Shown here: positions 1 through 11,912 of the stretch, one piece after another
Layout: each line of letters begins with the position of its first letter
Numbering within the stretch: position 1 is the stretch's first letter
DNA from: Diphasiastrum complanatum
Lineage: Eukaryota; Streptophyta; Lycopodiopsida; Lycopodiales; Lycopodiaceae
Reading direction: 5' to 3'
Assembly: GCA_029204225.1 (NCBI GenBank)
Contig: CM055095.1
Location: 46,512,510-46,576,509, forward strand
Length of the DNA stretch: 64,000 nt
The notes under the pieces: model-generated
Database searches by the model: none
What the model was told of the DNA's origin: nothing
What the model saw: only the letters and a program-made list of their open reading frames with translations
Translations under genes and position numbers: made by a program

Positions 1-420
1 AACATAATGACATATTTGAAGTGCCTTCATGATAAGGTATTGGCTTCATACTTTCCTTTACAAAGAGCTCAATATCATAAACATAAATAATTGGAGGCCA
101 TGCTTGATGTATGTTGAGAAAATGGAACAACCCCATACCACCAACTCTTGCTAATTAATTGCATGTCCCCTGTTGTCTTCCTTCATCTCATCTGCAAGAT
201 GGATGATTTTTCAGCTCCTGTGCAAGGGGGTTAACTTATGCTACCATAGGTTCTTTGGTGATATTCTGACTGACTTATGATTTCAGTGAATAATCATAAA
301 ACTGGTAAGTAATTACATTCATGGAATTTCATGCTGATGGCACAGCAGAAGCTCAAATAGTCAGCATACACTGCAATGTACTGTGGAAAACCTGACCTTC
401 CAAAAAGGCACAGCAGCACC
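1..420. other. Downstream flank of polygalacturonase gene
   Basis: AT-rich sequence after the polygalacturonase stop codon, presumably 3' UTR and intergenic. I see no coding exon or repeat. Confidence 0.5.
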
Positions 421-2459
421 CTATATCTCAGCTAAACAGCTTATGGGATTAATAAAACCTCGAGTACTGCCCTTGGCATTCTCACAAAAGGAGGTTGCTG
501 GATGAAGAGTTTTGTGCATGACAAGGTTCACATTTTGCAGGAGAATGTCATGACAAGCCACAGTATCACTGCATGCAAATTTGATAGCTGTAGCTGTTGA
601 GGAGGTTCCAATGATGTTCTTGTATGTAATCTCACTAACTTCAACTGCCGATGTCTGCAAGCAGATTGAAGCTTTACGTCATCAATGCTCCCCAATAAGC
701 ATCTTAAAACCTCTACCTCTTTCTCAAATAAAAAGAAAATAAAATGTCAACCCACATTGATGTTTTAGATCAACAGTTCATGAGTATTCAAGGACAGAAG
801 CACCAAAAGTTGCAAGAAACCTGATTCTGGCAAGGTACTCGTGAATCACAGTAGTACTGATCAATAATTATTGGGTTAGAAACATTTATCATTCGCACAT
901 TCTGAAATTGTATGTCGTTTGCAGCCCCTTGCCCTCCCTGCCATTCAACAACAAAGGAATCAGATCTGCAAAATTCCTATCTTCTAGCAGTCTTTAGAAA
1001 GGATATGCACCAACTGTAAAAGATGTCCTCAACGCAATAATTTATGTGTCACATAAGAAGTGACTCTTGCCTCAAATGGCAGACAAGTTCTGAAAGCTCA
1101 TCTATCAAGCACCATCTTGAATCTGTTCTAGCAACAATCTTGATAAATACTTATTTCGGGTTGCTAATCTCAAAATTCTATCATCAAAATATGAACTCAT
1201 GTTCTACTGCATGCTCAGGGTTATATTCAGAATGTAACCTGCCATGACTTTATTCTGAGACCATTTGTTGTTCCGTTCAAAATCGCTCCATCCACGATAA
1301 GGTGTGAGACATTAGAGAACGAACCACCTTTTCCAAGGCTCCCAATGCTTTGCCAAAAACCATATGTTAGTTGAATTTATTCATTAAAACAATATTAATA
1401 GTCTGACCTCCAATTTGTCATCAAGCAAAGGATTATGAGGCTTAGCTTTTCAAATACCTTATCCCATGCCCTGGTCCACAGATCACATTTTTTATCCTAG
1501 TGTCAAACGTATCTGTTTGTATTGATATACAGTCATCACCTGCAAAATTGCCAAGAAGATGCAGTATGTTATAAAAAACTGAAAGAATCTAACCTTCTTA
1601 TAGTTCTTGTTCTCATATTTTGAGAGAAGTTGCCAGCAGATCAACACTAGCCTAGCGACAACAGCATTTCTCATCTTGTTCTGTATGCCAGGAATGATCT
1701 AGAGCCTAGCAATCACTTGAATAAACAATTGTGGCGAGATCCAACCAGATGAACACTAGCCTAGCGACAACAGCATTTCTCATCTTGTGCTATATGCTAG
1801 GATACGGAAATAGTAAACCAATAGCTGTTGGTGAAATCCAAATTGCCTTCCAAAATTCTTTCATTTATACTTGCTATGCTTAAATAGCAACTCAGAACTA
1901 CTCATTAGATTCGGGACATTATTAATCCAGAAGTTTGGGGCAGAAATCTTGCCAGTGCCAATTATGCAATCCGTGATTAGCACATCGGAGCTAGCATGTA
2001 CGTGAATGCCATCCGTATTTGGACTCTTTTCTGGAGCTGTGACCAGCAAATCTGACGCATGAACTTTGATGCACTCATCAAATATAAGATGCATTTGTTG
2101 ACTGTTTGTAAATGTCAAATCTCTGACCCTAGTATTATTACTGGTTGAAATTGTCACTGCCTGCAAGTAAAGCCATCAAATTAACGCTGCACCGAAACAG
2201 CAGTTGCATCTATAGAGGAAATGAGAATATGTGAACGCTTGACTGATGCCAGAGCTATGGTTCAAAGGCAAATATTTTCACTGCTGTAATAAGCTACTGA
2301 AAACGGGTGGGCCACTCACAGTTGGAGCAGCATGGCATGGCTGCACGATGTTGATGATAAACAAAGAGCCGTCAATTTCATTGGCAACAAATTTACAGGG
2401 AAAAATACAGAGAAATTTGTTAGTAATGTGTACGAAGATTGTCGTTGCTGATGACCCAA

Positions 2460-2552
<93 letters not shown>

Positions 2553-5277
2553 TAAAAACTCCCATTGTATTTGACTTTCTCATAACAACAAGACAGTGAG
2601 CATGAATAATAGTTGTCATTGGCCATCATCGACTACTTGTTTGCGTCTGCAGAAAGCGGGGAACTTACATTGGATTTATTGACCTTGCAAGACTGAGCCC
2701 ACCATTCTTGTCCTTGCCCATCTATGATGCCGTCTCCCTCCAGGGTAAAGCTATCCAGAAGACTAAATACCAACCATGTGTCGGTACTGAAACCTCTCCA
2801 GTAGTTTGGGCTCGGTGGTGCAACTATCGTTCCTTCAACCTGGGACCACCATATACAGCCTCTTCATTGGATCTGATCTCAAAGCTTAAAAGCATAGCTA
2901 TTTCTGAAGAAACCAAAACTAGACAAATCATCCTAGGGCCTAAACCTTAAATCACATCGATGCAAGAATGAGTATCCAGTAATCTACAATCAAAATACTC
3001 TAGATTTCCCTAAAAATCTCAATGATAAACTGGCACGCAGTCCTTAACTCTAAACACAGCTATTTTCTCTCTCAAAATAAGCATATACAGCAACGTGTTG
3101 TGTTGATGCTAACATTGTATAAGCTAAAAAAGATCAAAACAAACATACGCATTCCTAGATTAGCTACATGGATCCACTAAAAACAGGCTTATGGCCTCCA
3201 AAACATGCCTCCAGAACATGCTTGTGGCATCCCAACATGCAAACAAAAAGATAAACAAGAAGAAGGTCCAATTCTCTGCTGTTTTATCTCTCTACAACCA
3301 CCAAACTGCCTTTTTACCTCTCAAATTGTTTTCTCTTGGTTGCTAGAATGAATAGAGCCTTACAAGATAATTTTGAGCACCTAGCCTCTCACTACAAATG
3401 AGGGGCTTCTGGAATTCTTGAACCTTCGAAATAAGAGAGAAAAAAGGTGTGCCTGAACATTATCAATAGATACCTCTAACGAGGGGTAGCTACCGATACA
3501 TGTGATTCATCTGTAGATACATATGCCAATGTCACCTCTGAAGGTACTCGTCCCTCCATAACAAGTGCATGCCTCTTAATCGTCTATATTTGCATCTTGT
3601 TGATAGAGAGGCGCATCAAAACTTAAAATGATTGTCATTCAACTGTAGATGTAGATGTACACTTAGCTTGCCTATACGGTGAGGTTCTGAAGTACAACAG
3701 TTTGAAGCCTCAAGCAAGGCAGTTAGCAAATGCAAGCAACGTTGTCTTAGAGTCAGTATTCAAACGAGAGGGTAAGCCAATTGTCTATGAGAGCAAGAAG
3801 CTCACTCTCATTTAGCTATAGTGTGCAACTTACAAGCAAGAAATGCATGTGAGCCAGCATGCCCTAGAGGTGTGGCAGCAATAGGTGGATTCAGCTAATT
3901 CGAGAGTCAGTTTGAATTCAGATTACCAACAATCAATGGAAGAAAAGACAATGTGGTAACTGATGCACTATCCTGTATACTACATTAGATGAGCTCTTTT
4001 GTGGTAGATAGTGATTGCAAGAAGGAGATCAAAGAAGCTTTGAAAGCGTCGCTTTCGTGGGGGCACACACTAATCTAGCATAAATCAGTGGAGGGGACTT
4101 TTCCATCGTGGAGTGGATTTTCATTTTAGATAAAAAAAATTTGAGGCAATCCTTCACTCAGGCAAGGGGTTTCAGAATATTAATTGAGGTGGAACATCTT
4201 TAATTTCTATGCTCTAGGAAAGAGTGATCAACCCAAACCTGCTCTTTTGGGATGAGATACTGTTGAGTAAAAGTTAAGCTTTTTGATCGGCCCATGTTTG
4301 GTGTGGTGGTGTATTGTGCTTGGTGTGGGCTTGCCCACTTAGGTTCAATCCCTACTCACGTGTGGCCGGCCGGTAACTAGGCCTTGTGCCCTAACAAGAC
4401 ATTCTGTATGAAGCCTTATGTCAACAATGGAAAGAGTGAGAACAGAAAAATGATTGTACCTAAAGCAAAATTCATATGCTAATCCAAATACCAAATTGCA
4501 AGCCATTTAGAGTCCGCTATTTGATACCCAGTGGAGGCATTAAACAAGACGTTATGGCCTAACATTTTCCAAAAACTGATATAGGACAGAAAGTATGTAA
4601 GTAAGAAGGCTAACCTCTCTTAAGCAACTGCGGATATATACTAATCCAAGCTCAACTACTTACCCTCATCGATAATCTTGAGCACGGACCACTGAAAGTT
4701 GTAGGTCCTACTAGAAACGATCTATTTCTTGGTACGATCAAGTGGGCATGATCTACCTTACATGCAGCTGCCCATGCGTCTGTGAAAGCCTGTATGATCC
4801 AAAAATCAGCTCCCATTCATCAACCCTTAACATAGATTCATGCTGTCAGCTGTTAATGGATACTGAACTTGACTCTGTTTTCCTTTGAATAATAAATTAA
4901 TCAATCTCTGTTTTGCTTTGGGTGATGAAATAATCAATCTATGTACTACTTCAAGATGCTTGCTCCAATTGAAATCAATGTCAACAGAGAGGTAAGGTCT
5001 GCATCTACTCTTTTGCAGTGAATATGAACTGTTTTGATGTAACCTGTGTATCATCTGTTACTCCATCGCCAGTAGCTCCGAATGACATGACATCAAAATC
5101 TTGACTGTTAGACGGTTCTTCAGATTGAAAAGTTATTCCATGATCCCATGTCGGCATCCTAATGTGTCGTTCTTCATAGTTGTCTCCATTTGCAAATTGC
5201 TCACAACCCCAAGTTTTGTTCGGAAAGACAATCAACAATAGCACTAAGGCTGTGGTTTGAAATGTTAATAGCTTCAT
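421..5277 (-). CDS. Polygalacturonase (GH28), nine exons, complete
   Basis: Secreted pectin-degrading enzyme that hydrolyses alpha-1,4-galacturonan in cell walls, as in growth, abscission or pollen. Minus-strand exons with matching phases are 5277-5044, 4789-4664, 2839-2669, 2340-2320, 2160-1953, 1539-1458, 1347-1239, 937-821 and 654-421. They total 1302 nt, or 433 residues plus stop. I chose ATG 5277 because a hydrophobic signal peptide (MKLLTFQTTALVLLLIV) follows directly. GH28 landmarks in order are: FGATGDGVTDD; AFTDAW; GDGIIDGQGQEWW; the NTDG motif; GDDC; GHG; RIKSWQ; and a Cys-rich C-terminus. The architecture is closest to the ADPG/exo-polygalacturonase clade. Oddities: exon 4 is only 21 nt; intron 5 has a GC donor; intron 3 holds a GA/CT microsatellite; intron 2 holds a Ty3 relic. 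The exon chain is read by eye, but every junction agrees with the protein family, so the call is strong. Confidence 0.92.
2466..2549. repeat. (GA)n microsatellite in polygalacturonase intron 3
   Basis: About 42 uninterrupted GA units. The host gene is on the minus strand, so its pre-mRNA carries a long CU tract, ending about 125 nt upstream of the 21-nt microexon. Long apparent reading frames across it on either strand are repeat artefacts. Confidence 0.97.
3700..3990 (+). pseudogene. Ty3/gypsy RNase H relic inside polygalacturonase intron 2
   Basis: The plus strand reads as a decayed RNase H: a fragment resembling NASNVVLESVFKREGKPIV then YESKKL, followed by two stops, then a tail resembling GRKDNVVTDALS. 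This matches the usual order in Ty3 pol (D-A-S box, ASRKL-like box, N-VADALS box). No LTR is recognisable. It is a short old insertion in the opposite orientation to the host gene. Confidence 0.6.
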
Positions 5278-5935
5278 GGAGAAGCTTAATTGCAGTGGAA
5301 TATCGGCAGAATTGGGTTTCAATAATGCCTACTCTTCAAGACATAAATCTTTGCACAGTCAGAGTTCCTGGCTTCCAAAAGAAACTTTTGCTTCCCCCTT
5401 CTCGCTTTTGGGTTGCTCTAAAAGGATCAAAGAGCTCTTCTGTGAAATAATAGAGACTGCTACCCTCGGATCAGGTAAATGCAGATCAATATTAGAAATT
5501 AAAGAATGAACTGGGATTGTTAAGATGAAAATCCAGATGATTGAAGGAACAATGAGATTGCTTTTAACATCCGGGAAGAAAATGTGAACCAGAAATCTGA
5601 AAGTACAAGGTTCCCGAAGACACATTTATAAGAAGAGCCAGGAGGAATGAAGGCTGCAATTACAGGTACCCAAAAGAAGCAAGCACAAGGCTGATGATGA
5701 CGAGCTAAACAAAGAAGAATAGAGGCTGAATCGTGACTCCACCTCCACTCCGCAGCCCACTTCACCCAACTCTTCTTCATCTTACATAGCAAGACTAACT
5801 GAAATGAAAATGGAAGCAAGAATTTGCGACCCACCAGCAACGGCAGGGCCATCTCCATTGCCACGATTGTTGCTTCTGTCTGATGAGCTTGTTGTGATGG
5901 ATTGCTCTAGCTTCCAAGGAACTTCAAAGCAGAAT

Positions 5936-5966
5936 ATCTATATATATATCTCTCTCTCTCTCTCTT
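5936..5966 (-). promoter_or_regulatory. Possible TATA region of the polygalacturonase gene
   Basis: On the minus strand a GA/CT run is followed by TATATATATATA about 660 bp upstream of ATG 5277. This would imply a long leader or an undetected 5' UTR intron. AT-rich DNA makes such runs common, so this is weak. Confidence 0.25.
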
Positions 5967-5969
5967 TTA

Positions 5970-7095
5970 TAATCTAAACTTTATCGCTACTTCTATCTTT
6001 CTCAATACTTTACCCTTACTTTTATCCGATCACTCTCTTTATCTATAATGTGCCGCTACTTTTATCTGATCTCTCTCTTTTTGGCCCTCACTTAGCATTC
6101 ATGTGAAAGATTGACCTGCTTGTGTTGTGGACTTGATTTAAAAGATATAAATAAATTTTTTTTTTTGTATTTTCGACTTTTGTGAGTTAAACATGTGGCA
6201 ATTTTAAATAAATTGGCTATTTTTATGGGTTTTTCATGGATGATGCTTTTTCTTTTTTTTATTCTTTTTCAAATATTTATATTTATTTTGATTAAGGAAT
6301 GCCATTTTTTTAAAATTCTTTGTTGGTTCACACGTGGCCTCATGTACCACGTTTCTTGCCATTTACAGGGTCCTGGTTGTCGCTGCATGCCACGGTTCCG
6401 TTGGAGACTAAGATTTGTTTTGTTTCTGGCAGTCGAAGGGAATGGCTGTTTTGCGACAACATCAAAGTGTTCGGGCTGCAATTTCATGGTCTGTGCAATT
6501 TCATGGTCTACGGTTTCATGCTACTTCGGAAAGAGTTTCGCTGACGCGCTGTTGCGTAGCTGTTCTGATCGTGGAAATCTTGCCTGCGTTCTTGCAAGTG
6601 TGCGTATTCTGATACTCATGGTCAACGTTACGAAGTTTTATTTCTGATGTTGCAAATTTTGGAAACTGTTTTCTGTTTATTTCATTGTCCCGGGTGTGGT
6701 CAATAGAGTGGGCTTCTTCATTTTTGTCCAAAAAAATATGGTCGTTCTATTTTTTGCAACAATCGCCAACTCCAGAAGAAAGCAAAATGCATCGCAATCT
6801 GATTGACTCATACAAATAGCCTAGGAAGAACATTTTCAAATAACACGATCTAGCTATCAAGAATCACATATTTATGGGTCTCGCTATACTATGTACAGTG
6901 TCGCCATATTTATGAGTTCCGCTTCATTGAAAGGTATTCTCTTGAAAAGCAAGCTAGAAACAGCTCCCAATTACTGAGAGCATATTTTTAGTGACTAGTG
7001 CCGCAGGATGACTCATTGATCTGTCAACACGTTTTCACAACTCTTGTGCAATGTTTTCGCCAGAATGAAACTTGCAAAGCATTCTAAAAATTTGT
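5970..7095. other. Intergenic, no supported gene
   Basis: T-rich sequence between the polygalacturonase promoter and the ABC-transporter fragment. An open frame on the plus strand at about 6195-6647 has T-rich hydrophobic composition and no recognisable domain. I do not call it a gene. Confidence 0.5.
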
Positions 7096-7359
7096 TTACT
7101 GAAATATGCTGATAGGGTTGACATGTGGCCCTTGATAGACCAGCTGACTTTCTGAAAGAGGTCTGATATCATCAAAAAGTTCAAAAGTCTCTGGTGCCGG
7201 CTGGAGCAGTGAAACCACCATGGTCCCATCCATGACATGAACAGACTGTCTTAAACATTTGACAATCTGGAAAGTCGTTGAACTATCCAACCCAGTGGAG
7301 ATTTCATCCATAGAAAGGGCTTTTCCTGGTACCACGAGCATTTTTCCGAGTAGACCCAT
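7096..7359 (-). pseudogene. PDR/ABCG-type ABC transporter fragment
   Basis: About 85 codons of the first nucleotide-binding domain of a full-size pleiotropic-drug-resistance ABC transporter. Visible are the Walker B and D-loop region ([17 protein letters not shown]), the switch region ending in [15 protein letters not shown], and the start of the conserved VYQGP segment. Walker A and the signature motif are absent upstream, and the frame ends just after VYQGP. No transmembrane exons are found around it. It is a gene fragment, perhaps captured by the neighbouring Helitron, which is my inference. Confidence 0.8.
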
Positions 7360-7858
7360 CCAGGAAGAATAAAAATTTTGACCGTGGATCCAAGGTCCGA
7401 TTTCAAGGGCCTATAATCATTTAAAGAGGTTAACTGTAACCAAACCGAGTAGCAGCTTCCTTTATTTTATATCCAGAGGTTGCAATTTTGCTCGCAATAC
7501 TTGCTGTCCAGCTAAGAAAACAGCATGCACTGGATTCAATTTCCTAGTACGAACATACGATGAATAACGCAAGAAAAGAAATGGTCCCTTTCTTTCTACA
7601 AACTTCTTGGAAACCTATTCTAATTGTGATCTTGTTTTTTATTTGTATCCTTTGTTCGAGAGACCTGGCACTGGCGTTGTTGTAATGCATTTCCAAATTC
7701 AACAATTGCATGGTCTGGAGTGACAACATATGATTGTGCATACGTGTACGTAGTTTCCGTGCACAAACAATGTATTCTTAAATTGATACCTTTCTTCATG
7801 CTTCTTGTTCGAGCCTTGTTATCTACCAAACACAAATGCCCCATTCTGTGACATGTAG
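7360..7858. other. Noncoding stretch before the RPA-like gene
   Basis: AT-rich sequence with no exon recognised. Confidence 0.4.
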
Positions 7859-9868
7859 ATGGAGTCGATTTCAAAAAAAGATTCGGACATGTTGGATGCT
7901 AATCTCATGTTCGTAGACGATGTTACTGATGGTAAGTAGAAATAAGAGTACGCATTGTAATTGTATTCATAATAATGAACATGCATTCTATAAGAGAAAG
8001 CACAAATTCCTTCGTGGTTTGTGATGTAAATAAAAAATTGAACATGTTTTGAAACAGAGGAATTGCACCAAATAGAAATGGATGTTTTGCAAGAAGACAA
8101 TTTCCTACAACACAATGAAGAAAAGAGCAAAATGCGGACTACTGCATCGGACAGTAAAACTCAAGCCGACATTTTGAAAGCGGTCTTTTTGCACAAATTA
8201 GTGTTGCAAAAAAATTATGCCCATTGTTTTGCGGTGCCATAATGCCTGTACATTTCTTGTTTGAAGTTGTATGTTTTTTGTCTAAGACTTTTGTATTGGT
8301 ACAGATAAAATCGACACCCAAAATCAAATACAGGTTTCGATTCCAGCTACGAGTTCCATAATTTCACGAACTATTTTTTCGATATCGACAAGTGGCGATG
8401 TCGGTGCTAGTAGTCTACATATTCGTAATGAAAACCAGTTACAGTTTCCCGATAGGGAATTGGTAAACAAGAAACTGAAGCTTGTCCAAACATCTGTTTC
8501 ACCTTCACATCCCCGGCCGCTTGCATTGGTTGATGGAATAGTACAAATCTACATAGAAGATGTGCATGTAGGTATAGAAAGTGTGTACATTGAAGGTAAA
8601 GTGTTAGCAAAATATGGGAATTATGGTGCTGAATCAAAGTATGGAAAATACTTGAAACTTGATATAATTGATGCACATGGTGATGCTACCATCACTGTAT
8701 CAGTTCAAGAAATTTATTACAAATCCTTGTTGCATGCAATTAATATGCACGACTATATTCGAATACAGGGTTTTGATATCTAAACCAAAACAATACCTTA
8801 TGATTGCGGGACTTCAGATTTAGTTTTGGTATACGGATCAAAAACTTTGATTACAAAAATTGAACCTTTCAAAGTACATGTCAAATTTCTCCCAGAAATA
8901 TCGATATCAGAATTTCGAACTCATTGTGAAAATGTAATTGCCGAAAATCCTACTGTGCATGGATCTGTGCTTCTGGCAACTGTTGCAGTTACAATAACAA
9001 GAATTGGACTGACTAGATACAATAGAAAAACTTTGCTTATTGCAGATGGATTTGAGCAAGAAGACTGGGGTCAGGTCAACAACTTCAACTACGTTTCTTG
9101 CACATACACATAATATAGATTTAGATATTCAATATCTAATACATGTAACGTATACAAAATGCATGCAGGTCGTGTTTTGGGAGAATTCAACTAACCTGTT
9201 TCAAGATCTTGTTGGTGCATTCCATACTGAGAGCCGACGAATTTACTCTATCAAAAATTTGGGCGTATGGAAAAAGTCAAAGCCCCTACAATTTTCAGTA
9301 TCTGAGAAAACAATATTTGCTGAAGTGCCACAAGGCCATTGTTACGATAAACTCTTGCGGGCCTTTTACGAGCAAACAAAACACATCGACATTAACAAAG
9401 AGGTATGCAAAAAATAGTAGGGAGCACTCATAAATTATGAACTGATGCATGATTTGAAAAATGTCCAAAATCATGATACTAATTAGTATTTTCATATGAC
9501 AATTGTTTGGAAAACTTTGGATATCTGGAGTGAATGGTCCTTTTATTGAGCGGGTTTGTGGCCAGTGCGCTAGCAATCGCTTCTCGATGCGTAATGCAAA
9601 ACCTTTTTGCTTTCAATGTAAACAACCAACGAACTTCACACATATGCGACGTTTATCATGTTCTATTCTTGCTGCTGGCGTTTTGCATAGAGTTATTTTG
9701 AAAGGCGAGATTCTTGGGCGTGTTCTTGATTTCAAGCATCCTTTTCTTCAACTGCTTGATCATGATAGAGACAATCTCAAAGAACAACTACTGCATACAC
9801 AAATTCGTGGTCGTTTTGCAGTAGATGGAGTTGGAAATGTGATAGGGTTTGAAAAAGTGACAGATTAG
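7859..9868 (+). pseudogene. RPA70-like single-stranded DNA-binding protein of a Helitron, one in-frame stop
   Basis: Plus-strand gene with exons 7859-7931, 8058-8153, 8305-9074, 9169-9402 and about 9510-9868. Phases agree at the junctions I could read. The second half of exon 3 is an OB fold of the replication protein A large-subunit type (KYLKLDIIDAHGDATITVSV). The next segment contains the usual TIPYDCGTSD box. The last exon holds a C-X2-C-X13-C-X2-C zinc site (CGQCASNRF...FCFQCKQ), as in the RPA C-terminal domain. RPA-like genes are typical cargo of plant Helitrons, where they are thought to assist rolling-circle replication. A TAA interrupts the frame at 8781-8783, between OB fold and TIPY box, with the same frame open on both sides. 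The copy is therefore probably inactive. Confidence 0.75.
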
Positions 9869-10988
9869 AATTTTTACAGACACAGTTCAGGATATGGTTG
9901 TAGTTTTCGCTTTGGCTTAGAAAAATGTCCCTTTACTTGTACAATGCCACAAACCTTCTCTTTCCTAAAATAAAATCTGATGTGCATATTTGTACATAAT
10001 CCAATATTGTGTATTGTTATGTCGTAATACGATTGCACGTTCAAATATTCAATATGTTACTGCTTTCAACGATATGTACGTGTAAAATGTTGAACCTTTT
10101 CAATTTCCTTGTTTTCCGAAATTGCTATATTAAATTGCTATTGAAGGTCAATGTTTCAAAAAGCTGATATAAATTTAGTTCAGATTCAGGTTCCAGGTTT
10201 TAATAGCTTCAAAAAAAATTGAACATAATATAGCATCATTACTTAGTTCAAATTAATATCATAATAGCGATACTTGCATGCTTTGTAAAGTCACATAAAG
10301 CGTGCTTTTGGCAGGAGTTGCCCCCAAAAAAATGTACAAACCACACTTGATAGAACTCCAAATTGACAGATTCCCAAAAAAAAAATCCTCAAATTCAGTA
10401 CATTTCAGTTCCCAGGTTCATCATTCTCTGTTACATTTAGATTACAATATCTTGTAAATGTATCCACAAGTTGCTTGTATCCCAACCTCAATATTTTCTA
10501 CATAAATCCCATGCACTATATCTTATATACTTTTTAGTAATTGTATATAGAAAACTGGAAACTAATACTACGTTCATACGACCGAACTAAAACCGATGGT
10601 CATGTACAAAGTCAAAATACATGAATAGTTTGTTAGTTACTTAGTTTATATCATAATGACCTATGAACAGTTCATCAAAATAGATGCCTATTTTCTTGAT
10701 CGAAAATTAGTCGAGATAGGCCGTTTTGGATAGAGCCAATCTAATTTGAGATTGAAATGTTTTTAAAAACATCTGTATATGTAGACATCAACAGTTGGTG
10801 GAGGAGAAGAGAGTTCTGAGGGAAAAGGAGGAGAGAATCGGAGAAGCGATGGGAGGAGTGGAATGAAGGGGAGAGAAAGTGGCAAGAGTGATATGGTAAG
10901 AGGCACCATGTTGCCATGGGCTCCCAAAAGGAAAATGAAATTTGGAGTTGTGGGTCCAAAAGAAGAGAGAGATGAGGTGTGAATATAT
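9869..10988. other. AT-rich flank of the young LTR element
   Basis: No supported gene. The bases just before the element (TATAT at 10984-10988) are one copy of its target-site duplication. Confidence 0.5.
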
Positions 10989-11635
10989 TGTGAAAAATAC
11001 AGATCCTAAGTGGATCTAAACTCCAAGATCATTGGCTTGAATGCTTGCACTCCAAACTACATAAGCTAGGAATTGGCAACACATTCTATGCTACCTAGAA
11101 TGCAAAGAACTTGATCAAAAAGCATTTATCACAAATGGAAACTTCCATAAACATCAAGTGCGGCCCAAAATAGCATTATACAGTCCATAATACATCAGCC
11201 TACCACTTTTGGAAAGCACCTAAGATCATACACACAAAGCTTGAACTCAATCACTACACAATGCCAACAATGGAAGGAGAACCCAATAGAAAAATCTCTC
11301 ATTAAGCAAATGAATACAATGGATCTGCTCCAACCTGTTTCTCCACGGCCTACCTGCTATATATAGCTGAGAGAGATGACTCTCTCTCCTCTCTCTAGAC
11401 CCTCCTTACCTAAAATATGCCCTATATAGGTAAAATTGGCATATATGTCCAAAATACATGAAAATGGACTCATTTCGAAGGTCTTGAAGTTTGACACTTC
11501 TTCATACTGAAAAAATACACTTACTAAAAATATCTAGACCTGTTTCACACGTGTGAAAAGTCAGATCCTAAACTATGTGCCATTTTTAGCAATTTTGGCC
11601 TAAAACTAGACAAGGAAATGTTGACAATTTTCACA
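10989..11635 (-). repeat. 3' LTR of the young element
   Basis: 647-bp direct repeat at the plus-strand left end, which is the 3' LTR because the element reads on the minus strand. It has TG...CA ends and contains CACACGTGTG, an E-box-like palindrome also found in the relative at 24.3 kb. Confidence 0.95.
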
Positions 11636-11645
11636 CTCCCTCTTC
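11636..11645 (-). other. Polypurine tract
   Basis: Minus strand reads GAAGAGGGAG immediately before the 3' LTR. This is the expected plus-strand priming site for reverse transcription. Confidence 0.75.
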
Positions 11646-11912
11646 AACTTAACTTGCTAGTTTTACAACACTACTTTGTTCCAACTTAAGAATGATCTCC
11701 ATCATCAGAATAGATCTCTTCTCAAGGATCCTAATATGTACAAAATAGGACACAACATAATTGATATAGATAATAGTGTCCATATAGGATGCTTCACTAT
11801 TTCTTACATCAATTTTACATAGAATCATAAAAATGGTACATGTAAAAGAACATAGAATCTCAATTAATGAATTCCTCCATGTATCCATCTCTGGTTTCTC
11901 TGTAAAATAGCA

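Noticed and set aside
2246-2619. Overlapping open frames through the GA repeat on both strands
   Set aside because: Poly-RE and poly-LS readings of a dinucleotide repeat. The region is intron 3 plus microexon 4 of the polygalacturonase.
5520-5864. Minus frame upstream of the polygalacturonase start
   Set aside because: Lies in the likely leader. No domain, and the signal peptide at 5277 is a better start. It could be an upstream ORF at most.
6195-6647. 150-codon plus-strand frame with hydrophobic start
   Set aside because: T-rich composition explains the hydrophobicity. No domain, and overlapping frames are equally long.
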